Below are positions 16,754 through 24,639 of a stretch of DNA of 64,000 nt, one piece after another. The stretch comes from an uncultured Cryomorphaceae bacterium. Lineage in GTDB: Bacteria; Bacteroidota; Bacteroidia; Flavobacteriales; Schleiferiaceae. The notes under the pieces were generated by a model that ran no database searches, was not told where the DNA came from, and saw only the letters and a list, made by a program, of their open reading frames with translations. The position numbers were made by a program, and so were the translations under genes. The DNA is taken from assembly GCA_913031435.1 (NCBI GenBank), contig CAJWFD010000002.1, positions 1-64,000 of the forward strand, given 5' to 3'. The stretch's first letter is position 1. Each line of letters opens with the position of its first letter.

Positions 16754-17900
16754 TCTCTGAGGCTATTTTAGCTGCTCGTATACGTAACTCATCCATGGAC
16801 TCTTCTCCAGTCCTGTCGTAGGTCAATGCTAATGCCATTCTTCGAAATGGTCTTGTCGTAGGTTTACCGAAAATCTTAATATCAGATTGCTCATATCCAC
16901 AAGCTCTTTCCAAACCACCGTAATGCGGCACACCATCTTTAGAAGCTAAAATTACCGCACTTACTCCCGGATAACGCTGTTCTATTTTTGCAATAGGAAG
17001 TCCTAATAGCGCCCTTGCATGCAATTCAAATTCATTGAAATTCTGAGTTCCAGCTAACGTTACCATACCTGTATCATGAGGCCTTGGACTCAATTCCGAG
17101 AAGTATACTCCGTCAGATGCAAGAAAATACTCAATGCCCCATAACCCTTCGCCACCAAGCGCTTTAGTAACCTTTATCGCCATACGTTGTGCTTCCAATA
17201 ATTGTTCACCATCCATTGCGCAAGGCTGCCAACTTTCTTGGTAATCGCCACGCTCCTGACGATGACCTATGGGTGCACAGAATAAGGTCTCTCCCTCTTT
17301 TTGGGTGACGGTCAACAGCGTTATCTCCGTATGGAAATCAATAAAACCTTCGATGATGATTTCTTTTAAGTCCCCTCTTGATCCTTCCATCGCATAAGTA
17401 AACGCATACTCAAGTTCTGAAGCCTTCCTAACGACGCTCTGTCCTTTCCCTGAGCTAGACATCAAAGGTTTAATAACACAAGGCATTCCTATAGCTTCAA
17501 CAGCTGATTTGAATTCCTGAAAAGTCGTTGCATATTGATAAGGAGCTGTTTTTAACCCCAAGTCCTTTGCTGCAAGATCCCTTATGAGCTTTCTGTTCAT
17601 TGTGAAATTTGCAGCTTTAGCAGAGGGCGTGACCTGAATCCCTCGTTGCTCAAAATCATATAATCTATCCGTGCGGATACTCTCAACCTCGGGGACAATG
17701 ATGTCTGGCTGGTGCTTCGCAACTGCAGCAGCTAAGGAGTCACCGTCAAGCATAGAGAATACCTCAAAAGTATCTGCAACTTGCATAGCGGGTGCGCCTG
17801 CATAGGAATCGCAGGCGATGGTAAAACAACCCAGTCTTTGCAGTGCAATAATCACTTCTTTGCCCAGCTCACCTGAGCCTAATAGCATCACTTTTTTCAT
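16740..17900 (-). CDS. purT: Formate-dependent phosphoribosylglycinamide formyltransferase PurT
   Basis: Third step of purine synthesis: GAR plus formate plus ATP gives FGAR, using free formate instead of 10-formyl-THF. It is an ATP-grasp protein of 386 aa (E. coli PurT 392). Seen: N-terminal [10 protein letters not shown] substrate loop, [21 protein letters not shown] (ATP-binding), [46 protein letters not shown], and [13 protein letters not shown]. The motif HDTGMVT separates PurT from PurK. A perfect -7 TATCTTTG lies at 17927-17920 on the minus strand. The 3' end overlaps the convergent regulator gene. Confidence 0.94.
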   Translation of the reverse strand: MKKVMLLGSGELGKEVIIALQRLGCFTIACDSYAGAPAMQVADTFEVFSMLDGDSLAAAVAKHQPDIIVPEVESIRTDRLYDFEQRGIQVTPSAKAANFTMNRKLIRDLAAKDLGLKTAPYQYATTFQEFKSAVEAIGMPCVIKPLMSSSGKGQSVVRKASELEYAFTYAMEGSRGDLKEIIIEGFIDFHTEITLLTVTQKEGETLFCAPIGHRQERGDYQESWQPCAMDGEQLLEAQRMAIKVTKALGGEGLWGIEYFLASDGVYFSELSPRPHDTGMVTLAGTQNFNEFELHARALLGLPIAKIEQRYPGVSAVILASKDGVPHYGGLERACGYEQSDIKIFGKPTTRPFRRMALALTYDRTGEESMDELRIRAAKIASEITVH

Positions 17901-17919
17901 AGTCCAATCGAATGTTTGT

Positions 17920-17927
17920 CAAAGATA
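17920..17927 (-). promoter_or_regulatory. -7 promoter element for purT
   Basis: Minus-strand TATCTTTG is an exact TAnnTTTG match 20 nt before the purT ATG, within the 44-nt divergent gap shared with the metal operon. No clear -33 element is seen. On the plus strand TAATTTCG (17933-17940) is one base off consensus but only 4 nt before the next ATG. Confidence 0.5.
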
Positions 17928-17944
17928 TTCGTTAATTTCGCTTC

Positions 17945-18361
17945 ATGCGCAAAGTACTGAGCTTCATCTTCACTATAATGTACGCTACTATGAGTAGTGG
18001 CGCTCCTTCGTTGTTACATTACTGCGCGCATGAAGAAGCATTACATCTATCTGTGGGAGAGCATGATCACCAAGAAGTGCCCTGTTGTAGCGACGTAATG
18101 AATATTGAAGGGTGCGATTCTCAAGAAAAGGCATTGCATCACACTCCCGAAAATGATGATTGTTGCGCAAATACACATATAGATTTAGATTTTTCAGAAC
18201 AAGAATCTAAGCTGGTCCATAAAACAGTTTCTGCACTGTCTTCGGTACTCATTACAGTACATCACCACTCTTTAGCTCCATTTCGCCCTGCGACTAGGTT
18301 TTTACAAATAAACGGACCACCGCTCTTTATCCTGTTCCATAGGTTGACGTTGTATGACTGA
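17945..18361 (+). CDS. HYC_CC_PP family secreted Cys/His-rich protein
   Basis: A 138-residue secreted protein with an N-terminal signal segment (residues 1-20). The family-naming motifs are present: His-Tyr-Cys at 25-27, Cys-Cys at 47-48 and again at 73-74, a lone Cys57, and Pro-Pro at 125-126. Many His, Asp and Glu residues lie between them. Such clusters suggest binding of a soft metal such as copper in the periplasm. In Bacteroidota these proteins commonly sit next to HMA-domain and TonB-receptor genes, as here. It is the first gene of the three-gene metal operon. The biochemical role has not been shown to my knowledge. Confidence 0.8.
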   Translation: MRKVLSFIFTIMYATMSSGAPSLLHYCAHEEALHLSVGEHDHQEVPCCSDVMNIEGCDSQEKALHHTPENDDCCANTHIDLDFSEQESKLVHKTVSALSSVLITVHHHSLAPFRPATRFLQINGPPLFILFHRLTLYD

Positions 18362-18413
18362 TTTAGATCAATAGTATCGTTCTAAATTTTTCTAACAAAA
18401 AAAATTAATCATT

Positions 18414-18839
18414 ATGAAACTTAAAACAATTTTGGCAGCTGCCATCCTCTTTCTTTCCATTCCATCTTTTGGTCAATCAAACATCACAGAAACCACGCTA
18501 GAAGTGGACGGACTTTGTGGGATGTGTAAAAAACGTATCGAAAACGCTGCGTACATTCAAGGGGTTAAAAAAGTAAATTGGGATTTATCAACGCACGAAT
18601 TAGCGATTACTTACCGCAATGACAAGGTAAACGAACAAGGAATCATTGCTGCAATTAATAGCGCAGGCCATGACGTCAAAGACCATATAGCTACGGATGA
18701 GCAGTATGCCACTGTTCACGGATGCTGCACCTACCGTGATGCTGAAATGCGAAAATCTCATGGACTAGATGACGCATTGTGTAAGCCGAATGAAACGCAT
18801 GAGGAGCACCACGCACACGGTGGCAAGGACAAACATTAA
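18414..18839 (+). CDS. Periplasmic heavy-metal-associated (HMA) domain protein
   Basis: Metal-binding protein of the MerP/CopZ fold with a signal peptide (cleavage after about residue 20, SFGQS). The metal site is Cys35-Gly-Met-Cys38 in VDGLCGMCKKRIENAA, matching the GxCxxC loop. The beta-alpha-beta core ends near residue 90. After it come HGCCTYRD, another Cys, and a His-rich tail (ETHEEHHAHGGKDKH), all possible extra ligands. It probably carries copper or a similar ion between the outer-membrane receptor and another partner. A TAAATTTT box 20-35 nt upstream is one base from a -7 element. The stop codon overlaps the next start (TAATG), so it is coupled to the receptor gene. Confidence 0.88.
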   Translation: MKLKTILAAAILFLSIPSFGQSNITETTLEVDGLCGMCKKRIENAAYIQGVKKVNWDLSTHELAITYRNDKVNEQGIIAAINSAGHDVKDHIATDEQYATVHGCCTYRDAEMRKSHGLDDALCKPNETHEEHHAHGGKDKH

Positions 18840-20881
18840 TGAGGTCTTTTTTAATGATTTTAGCCGTCGCCTTTGGGTGTACGGTCAATACTGCTTTGGG
18901 ACAATCCGACAGCTCTTCCATACAGCTTTTCGAAACCCTAGATCAAGTAAATATCGGTAGTGATCCAGGGATTAGCTTGTCTAAAAAAGCGATCATCACT
19001 CAAGAATTGATTTCGGAAGTAGAGCTCCGTAAAGCTGCTTGTTGTGACCTGAGCGAAAGTTTCGAGACCAATGCATCCATTTCAGCATCATTCACTGATG
19101 CCGTTACAGGAACACGTCAAATCAGGCTGCTAGGACTAGAAGGGCCTTATGCCCTATACACAAAGGGTAATCTCACGACCATGGGTGGACTTGCTTCAGT
19201 GATGGGACTGGGATTCATTCCCGGCGCATGGATACAAAGCATACAACTGACTAAAGGACCGGGAAGTGTAGTTAATGGTGCTGGAGCCATAAGTGGCCAA
19301 ATCAATTACGAATTGCGACCGAGCTTTACCGAACAAATAGGACATGTCAATTTATTTGCAGGACCTGGTAGGTTTGAGCAAAACCTGATCTACACCTGGC
19401 ATCAGAGTAAAAAATGGTCCTCAAATATTATGGTTCATGGTCGCCAGCAACTCTTCCGCTGGGATGGAAATAAGGATGGATACCTGGATACGCCTTTGTC
19501 TAGACATTTTTTCGTTCAAAATGCTTGGAAATTCAATGGTAAAAATAGTGAAGGTCAATTAGGTATAAAATTCAGTTCTGCCGATAACATTGGGGGTAGC
19601 ACGCTCTATGGTAAGGAAACCTTAGCACCTATTTGGAGTCATGAACTTCAAACAGACCGTTATGAACTCTGGGCGAAACGAGGCTATTTCCTAAAGGGTG
19701 GTATCAATAGAAGTATAGGTACTCAGTTTTCAGCAAATTACCAAGATCTCGATAGTTATTTTGGAGAACGATTGTTCACAGCGAAAGAGTTAAGAACCTA
19801 TGGAAATCTTATTTTTCAAGACAACATTATAGATACTCGTCGAAGTATTAAAGTTGGTGCCGATTTCAACCTTCACAATGTTGAACAAGAGATGTGGGGT
19901 TCTAATGGTGATTACGACGCCTCTACCTTCGGTATATATGGTGAGTATAGCTATGTAGCTAGTCCTGACGGAGAGGGATTGAGTATGATTTTAGGCCAGC
20001 GGTTAGATCACCTAAACATTACCGATAATGTCGATAAGTTCTTCTATGTTCCACGACTTCACATAAAATACAATAGTGGAGCTTGGTCCTTACGTTCTCA
20101 AGCAAGCCGTTCTTACCGCTACACAACACTCGGTGCTGAATACATGGGATACATGGCTAATAATCGTGTCTTTAACCTCAGTAGTGGTTCAGCTCCAGCG
20201 GTGGAAAGCGCATGGACATTAGGGACATCCGGTGCGTTTACGAAAGACATCGCATTTAAAGAGCTGCAAATAACTGGAGATGTGTTTTTAACGAAATTCG
20301 ATCGCAAGATGACACTTGACCTTGACCAAGACACTGAAACTGCTTTGTTCTACAACAGAAGTTGGACGATGAATGAATGGGAAGATCAACCTTATTCACT
20401 GTCAGCACAGTTTGGAGGACAATATGAACTTCTGCACAGAACACTCTTTAAATTCGCATATCGGTATCAGAAAGTTACGCAGCTTAATCTCACGGCGTTT
20501 AACCAGGGAATAGACAACGAGCTCGAGGAAGTAATTCTAAATGTCCCTCACCTGCTCTATGGCGGAATAAGCTACACTGGAACAAAAGGGCTGGGTATTG
20601 AATTAAACGCGACCTACAATTCATCTCAACGCCTACCAAATGTTGGTTATGATGATCGTAGCCCAGCATTCACTATGCTCGGCGGGCAAGTAAGTAAAGA
20701 GTTCAGGAGGCGCGGGCAAGTTTATCTAGGACTTCAAAACGCTTTGAATGTTCGCCAACTCAATCCTATCCTGGGTGGCGACTTGCCATTCGAAGATCGA
20801 TTTGATGCATCAGTAGTATGGGGCCCCATCATGGGAAGACAGGTCTATATGGGCTGGAGATACGATTTAAGAAAACCTTAG
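18839..20881 (+). CDS. TonB-dependent outer-membrane receptor, heavy-metal type, short N-terminus
   Basis: 22-stranded outer-membrane transporter with a plug, 680 aa. A signal peptide (about residues 1-22) is followed by only ~35 residues before the plug (SEVELRKAACCDLSESFETN, GTRQIRLLGLEGPY, IQLTKGPGSVVNGAGAISG). Most Bacteroidota receptors of this group have a carboxypeptidase-regulatory-like domain of ~90 residues at this point; none is visible here. The ACCDLSESFE plug signature is typical of receptors adjacent to HMA/HYC_CC_PP genes. The C-terminus GRQVYMGWRYDLRKP lacks the usual terminal Phe. It starts within the upstream stop and ends in a pair of terminators. Probable cargo: copper or another transition metal (inference from neighbours). 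Confidence 0.9.
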   Translation: MRSFLMILAVAFGCTVNTALGQSDSSSIQLFETLDQVNIGSDPGISLSKKAIITQELISEVELRKAACCDLSESFETNASISASFTDAVTGTRQIRLLGLEGPYALYTKGNLTTMGGLASVMGLGFIPGAWIQSIQLTKGPGSVVNGAGAISGQINYELRPSFTEQIGHVNLFAGPGRFEQNLIYTWHQSKKWSSNIMVHGRQQLFRWDGNKDGYLDTPLSRHFFVQNAWKFNGKNSEGQLGIKFSSADNIGGSTLYGKETLAPIWSHELQTDRYELWAKRGYFLKGGINRSIGTQFSANYQDLDSYFGERLFTAKELRTYGNLIFQDNIIDTRRSIKVGADFNLHNVEQEMWGSNGDYDASTFGIYGEYSYVASPDGEGLSMILGQRLDHLNITDNVDKFFYVPRLHIKYNSGAWSLRSQASRSYRYTTLGAEYMGYMANNRVFNLSSGSAPAVESAWTLGTSGAFTKDIAFKELQITGDVFLTKFDRKMTLDLDQDTETALFYNRSWTMNEWEDQPYSLSAQFGGQYELLHRTLFKFAYRYQKVTQLNLTAFNQGIDNELEEVILNVPHLLYGGISYTGTKGLGIELNATYNSSQRLPNVGYDDRSPAFTMLGGQVSKEFRRRGQVYLGLQNALNVRQLNPILGGDLPFEDRFDASVVWGPIMGRQVYMGWRYDLRKP

Positions 20882-20892
20882 CGAGGTTTTTT
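20872..20892 (+). terminator. Hairpin overlapping the stop codon of the TonB receptor gene
   Basis: AAAACCT (20872-20878) pairs with AGGTTTT (20884-20890) with the TAG stop in the loop, followed by T's. It is the first of two tandem terminators for this operon. Confidence 0.5.
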
Positions 20893-20898
20893 ATAATT

Positions 20899-20934
20899 AA
20901 AAAAAGCCACCCATTGATTTGGGTGGCTTTTTTG
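20899..20934. terminator. Bidirectional terminator between TonB receptor and ppc
   Basis: A 13-bp stem (20901-20913 with 20920-20932, core AGCCACCCA/TGGGTGGCT) has T's after it on both strands. It separates two convergent genes. Confidence 0.8.
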
Positions 20935-20953
20935 TTTGAACTTCAAATATTTC

Positions 20954-23494
20954 TTAAGCGCTGTTCCTAGAAGCATTGATATTACCATAAAGAGATCTTA
21001 CAATAAGCTTCTCGAGAACAGCTCGTTCTTTATCCGAAATATCCTTCTCACGCAACGTGATGAGCGCATATTGCTGAATCACCAGCAAGGGGAGCACTAT
21101 ATTCTCACGCAATGCAATCGAAGCTTTGATTCCTGGATTATTACTGAGTAATTCCGGCTGTCCAGAGATGGTTAATACCCATTTTTTGGTTCGCTCGAAC
21201 TCTTCACTTAATTGACTCCAGAAAGCACCATACTTAGCATCGTGAGCCATGTAGGCGGTAAGAGGAAAAAATGTTTTACACATACTCTGCATAGAATTTT
21301 CTATGAGTGTCCTGAAAAATTTTGATCGTTTATACAAACTTTGTACTTCGTGTAATTTACCCGCTTCACTCAATTCCTGTAGTGCCTTTCCTAAGCCATA
21401 AAAACCAGGTATATTCATTTTTAACTGCGACCAAGCGCCTACGAAAGGAATGGCGCGTAAATCATCAAGTTCTAGTTTTGCAGATTGCCCCCGTTTTGAT
21501 GGACGCGAACCAATATTAGCCATTCCATAATAATTCAAAGGGCTCATCTCTTCCAAGAATTCTGTGAATAACGGATTCTCCTTTAAAAGGGTGTAATATT
21601 TCAAGCTAATATTACTCAACTGCTCCAGAACAGAGCGTTCATTGGGCTGAAGTACTTTAGCCTCATCTATCATAAGACTATTTTCTAGCCCAGCTGTGAT
21701 GAGCTGCTCCATATTAAACTGGGCACTTTGAGAGGTACCAAAATTGCTCGATATGGTTTGGCCTTGCACGGTCAATTGTATCTGAGATGATGCAATATTT
21801 TGACCTAAGGATGCGTAAAAATTATGGGTGTTACCACCGCCTCTTGCGGGTGGCCCACCACGACCATCAAAAAACAAGACATCTATGTCATTCTGTAAAG
21901 AAATGCGGGTTAAATTTTCTTTAGCCCTGTAAATATTCCAGTTGGCAGACATGTATCCTCCGTCTTTGGTGCCATCACTGAATCCCAACATAATCGTTTG
22001 TTTGTTGCTACGTTGGGTTAGATGTGTACGATAATTATGTTCAGAATACAATGTATTCATACTCGCTCCGGAGCCCATTAAATCATCAATAGTCTCAAAT
22101 AAGGGAACAATATCCACAGTGATTTTATCACTACCAAAAGCAGTCCATCGGGCTAAAGCAAATACCCTAGCGACGTCCATCGCGCCCCTACAATTAGAAA
22201 TAATATAACGATGAGCGCCCTTCGGACCGTTTTGAGCTTGAATGTCACGAATAACCTGAAAACTTTGTAACGTATCATCGATCCTGTCGTCGCCTGTCAA
22301 GGTACCATCCCAATTAGCCTGCATTGTAAATAACTCCTCTGGGCGCGTTGGCTCAGGAATATTTAACAGCGTTAATAACGTATCAAACGCCCGTTTAATT
22401 TCTCGGCTGTCTTGGCGAAAATCTACACTAGCGAAATGAGAGCCAAAAAGTGCAACACGATCGAGTAATTCTTCAACCAATTCAACAAATATAGCATCGT
22501 GGAACTCTATAAGATTCGCGCGAACGGAGCGCAGAGCTTCGCGGAATTCCATAAAATCCCATTCGTCTTGATCACGAATGCATCGCAACACTTGCTGCTC
22601 AATACCCATCAAATCCTCATAAACACCATTAAATGAAATGCGACGACGTAATTTTCTAAGGTCTTGGTAATAGCATTGCAATAGCACATCTCTGAGTCTG
22701 TTGGCTACCTTCTTTGTAATGTCAATACTCACAAAAGGATTTCCATCGCGATCCCCCCCTGGCCAAAAGCCTAGATTGATCAGGTTCAATGTACCATCCC
22801 AGTCGGGAAGACTGCGGCGCATTTCAGCAGTAATATCCCCAGCACTCTGGTAGAAGACGTTTTGTAGATACCAAATCAAATTTACGGCTTCGTCATACGG
22901 ACTAGGTTTTGATTTCTGAAGAAAGGGGGTTTTACCCAACTGTTTCAAATACATACGAATAGAACTCAGGTCGTTTTCACGAATAGCTCCGGTTAAATCC
23001 GTAATAATTGCCAATACTCTTCCCGGGTAAAACTGAGTAGGATGAGCCGTTAAGACCGGACGTATAGAAAACTCTTGAAGCCGTTGTTTCAATTCTTCTA
23101 AGTTCCCTGCACGCTCCATGCGCATCATGAACTCACTCAGGGAGCCCTTTCCTGAGAGGTTATTTAACTCGCCATAAGCAGCATCCTCTAACGCATCCAC
23201 TAGTACGACTTGACGCTCAATATATTGCAACACCTTGAATAAGAAATTCAACTGCTCTTTCTCGTCATCACCATCCTTAAACTCTTCAAAGAACTCTTTG
23301 ATGATTTCTCTTGGACTTTGGCCATCTGCGAGTCTTGTGAGACAGTATTCATTTAACACTGGAATGAAAATTCCGGTGTTCTTGATTCCATCTAATGGCA
23401 GTGTCAAAAACAAACTATTATAGAGTTGAAATTTTAATCCAACATGCGTCTCGTAATTTGCGGCACTTAGTGCTAAACTCTCTTGATATTCCAT
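20954..23494 (-). CDS. ppc: Phosphoenolpyruvate carboxylase
   Basis: Anaplerotic fixation of bicarbonate onto PEP to make oxaloacetate. Key segments: VLTAHPTQFYPGR (catalytic His region, canonical LTAHPTE), FWPGGDRDGNPFV, GFSDGTKDGGYMSANW (Lys loop), and FFDGRGGPPARGGGN, where most PEPCs have FHGRGG. The E-to-Q and H-to-D changes are probably a Bacteroidota subgroup trait. Length 846 aa (E. coli 883). The C-terminus ends SRNSA rather than the common NTG, so it may be regulated differently by aspartate. Directly upstream, with only one nucleotide between, is the remnant of an aldo/keto reductase gene. Confidence 0.93.
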   Translation of the reverse strand: MEYQESLALSAANYETHVGLKFQLYNSLFLTLPLDGIKNTGIFIPVLNEYCLTRLADGQSPREIIKEFFEEFKDGDDEKEQLNFLFKVLQYIERQVVLVDALEDAAYGELNNLSGKGSLSEFMMRMERAGNLEELKQRLQEFSIRPVLTAHPTQFYPGRVLAIITDLTGAIRENDLSSIRMYLKQLGKTPFLQKSKPSPYDEAVNLIWYLQNVFYQSAGDITAEMRRSLPDWDGTLNLINLGFWPGGDRDGNPFVSIDITKKVANRLRDVLLQCYYQDLRKLRRRISFNGVYEDLMGIEQQVLRCIRDQDEWDFMEFREALRSVRANLIEFHDAIFVELVEELLDRVALFGSHFASVDFRQDSREIKRAFDTLLTLLNIPEPTRPEELFTMQANWDGTLTGDDRIDDTLQSFQVIRDIQAQNGPKGAHRYIISNCRGAMDVARVFALARWTAFGSDKITVDIVPLFETIDDLMGSGASMNTLYSEHNYRTHLTQRSNKQTIMLGFSDGTKDGGYMSANWNIYRAKENLTRISLQNDIDVLFFDGRGGPPARGGGNTHNFYASLGQNIASSQIQLTVQGQTISSNFGTSQSAQFNMEQLITAGLENSLMIDEAKVLQPNERSVLEQLSNISLKYYTLLKENPLFTEFLEEMSPLNYYGMANIGSRPSKRGQSAKLELDDLRAIPFVGAWSQLKMNIPGFYGLGKALQELSEAGKLHEVQSLYKRSKFFRTLIENSMQSMCKTFFPLTAYMAHDAKYGAFWSQLSEEFERTKKWVLTISGQPELLSNNPGIKASIALRENIVLPLLVIQQYALITLREKDISDKERAVLEKLIVRSLYGNINASRNSA

Positions 23495-23495
23495 A

Positions 23496-23648
23496 TTAAG
23501 GTAATATAAATCCTATTGCTGCTTGGTACACTTGATACCATTGCTCGCAGTTAAGTGCGATTGACAATGCACCCCAGCGCATGGTGCCTAGCACAATATC
23601 ACTCATCCAAGGAGTACTGTACATCGTACTCGTTTTATGCTGCAACAT
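23496..23648 (-). pseudogene. Aldo/keto reductase N-terminal remnant
   Basis: A 50-codon reading frame ends in TAA one base before the ppc ATG. Its residues ~16-30 read WMSDIVLGTMRWGAL, then NCEQWYQVYQAAIGF. This matches the start of aldo/keto reductases (S-x-I-V-L-G-T-M-x-W-G, then a helix leading to the FDHADIYG motif). The frame stops exactly where the catalytic Asp/Tyr region should come, so about 85% of the enzyme is missing. Either a deletion joined the 5' end of the gene to ppc or it is a relic. It may now serve as leader for ppc. The family match is by eye only. Confidence 0.5.
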
Positions 23649-23661
23649 AGCACTTTCTACG

Positions 23662-23940
23662 CTACTTCACCGTAACGACCTTCACCCATTTACCATCTAT
23701 TCTCATAACCTTCATTGTTCCATTTTCCGAACTAGTTCGTCCCAATAAATCATATGTAGACCCCGTTCCATTTTGGAAATACGGATTTCGCGCCTCGCTA
23801 ATAAATAACGAAATAGAATCCCGTTCTTCCTCTACATGTTTAGTATCATCTATATGATCAGCATCGAGCCAATAAATTTTATGTGCACCTGGACCGATTA
23901 ATTGAAGGGGTAGATGTCCAAAATAAATATTAGGAGGCAC
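23662..23940 (-). CDS. Unrecognised short open reading frame, possibly truncated
   Basis: 92 codons from a GTG at 23940. The frame is open only to a TGA about 12 codons further upstream and contains no upstream ATG, so the 5' end may be lost. The sequence looks protein-like (IYFGHLPLQLIGPGAHKIYW; TYDLLGRTSSENG; MRIDGKWVKVVTVK), with balanced composition. YDLLGR recalls the start of type IX sorting domains, but the rest does not follow that pattern. I do not recognise a family. It lies in the decayed stretch upstream of ppc and may itself be a gene remnant. Confidence 0.35.
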   Translation of the reverse strand: MPPNIYFGHLPLQLIGPGAHKIYWLDADHIDDTKHVEEERDSISLFISEARNPYFQNGTGSTYDLLGRTSSENGTMKVMRIDGKWVKVVTVK

Positions 23941-23984
23941 AAAGAAATAGCCGGGAGATCCTTGAGCTGTTATTATTCATCGGC

Positions 23985-24197
23985 CTAGGTCAAAAATTTC
24001 GTAAAACTACTTTTAGGAAAATTTGCGACGCACATGCTAGTGTTGTTCTTCTTAATGGAAACCTGGGGGTCAAGTTTACTACCAATGTAAAGTTGATCAC
24101 AACAAGACATAAAACTTGAAATAAACGAACTGTCTATCAGCAGTATACATTGATAACTTTTAGATGACTTACCAGAAGTGGCAAAATCAAACATCAC
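23985..24197 (-). CDS. Small hypothetical ORF, doubtful
   Basis: 70 codons starting MMFDFATSG. The composition is rich in Ser, Cys and Lys (SSFISSFMSCCDQLYIG; SIKKNNTSMCVANF), with no recognised motif, signal peptide or membrane helix. No -7 element is evident upstream on the minus strand. It could be chance in an A/T-rich non-coding region or a relic. Kept because it is the only sizeable frame here. Confidence 0.2.
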   Translation of the reverse strand: MMFDFATSGKSSKSYQCILLIDSSFISSFMSCCDQLYIGSKLDPQVSIKKNNTSMCVANFPKSSFTKFLT

Positions 24198-24609
24198 AGA
24201 ATGAAGGTTTAAGTTAAACTTCTCGGTAAAGTTGACGATTTATCGGCTTGAATTGGTTTCAAAAACGACCAGTTAAATGAATTATTTGCAAATATATCAT
24301 TACTGATTGCACTATTATTTTTGGCTAAAGCTGATAAAAAATTGACAAATTAATCCTGCGCCTCATCAATATTACAGGGTCTCATAGGCCATTTGTCTAC
24401 GATCGTTGAAAAGTATTAGTTTTCAATAAATAAAGTCTTAAAGTGCTGTTTGTCAAGCGATAAGTCATTGCTCGTGCCTAGTAAAAAGATGTATGACAAA
24501 GCGAGGCGCCACCATAGTGGCCCATGAAAAGGAGCGAGTTTCATAGTAAAGAGGGTTAGGTTATTTAAAACTGCTTCATTTTAAGTTAGCCTACCGCGAT
24601 AAAAGAGAG
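24198..24609. other. Non-coding stretch upstream of typA with two adjacent hairpins
   Basis: About 410 bp without a credible gene on either strand. Two inverted repeats lie close together: GCCAC/GTGGC (24508-24512 with 24517-24521, 4-nt loop) and ATGAAA/TTTCAT (24524-24529 with 24539-24544). No U-tract follows them. They could belong to a small RNA or simply be chance. Together with 23.5-24.2 kb this is the least gene-dense part of the window. Confidence 0.35.
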
Positions 24610-24617
24610 TACTTTTG
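24610..24617 (+). promoter_or_regulatory. -7 promoter element for typA
   Basis: TACTTTTG matches TAnnTTTG exactly and ends 22 nt before the typA ATG. GTTAG at 24585-24589 is a weak -33 candidate. Confidence 0.6.
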
Positions 24618-24639
24618 CGCCAAATTAATTTGACGTCAA

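Noticed and set aside
23662-23940. Type IX secretion sorting domain, suggested by YDLLGR
   Set aside because: The sequence after YDLLGR does not follow the Gly-x-Tyr and Lys-rich pattern of type A sorting domains, and there is no signal peptide. Reported only as an unrecognised frame.
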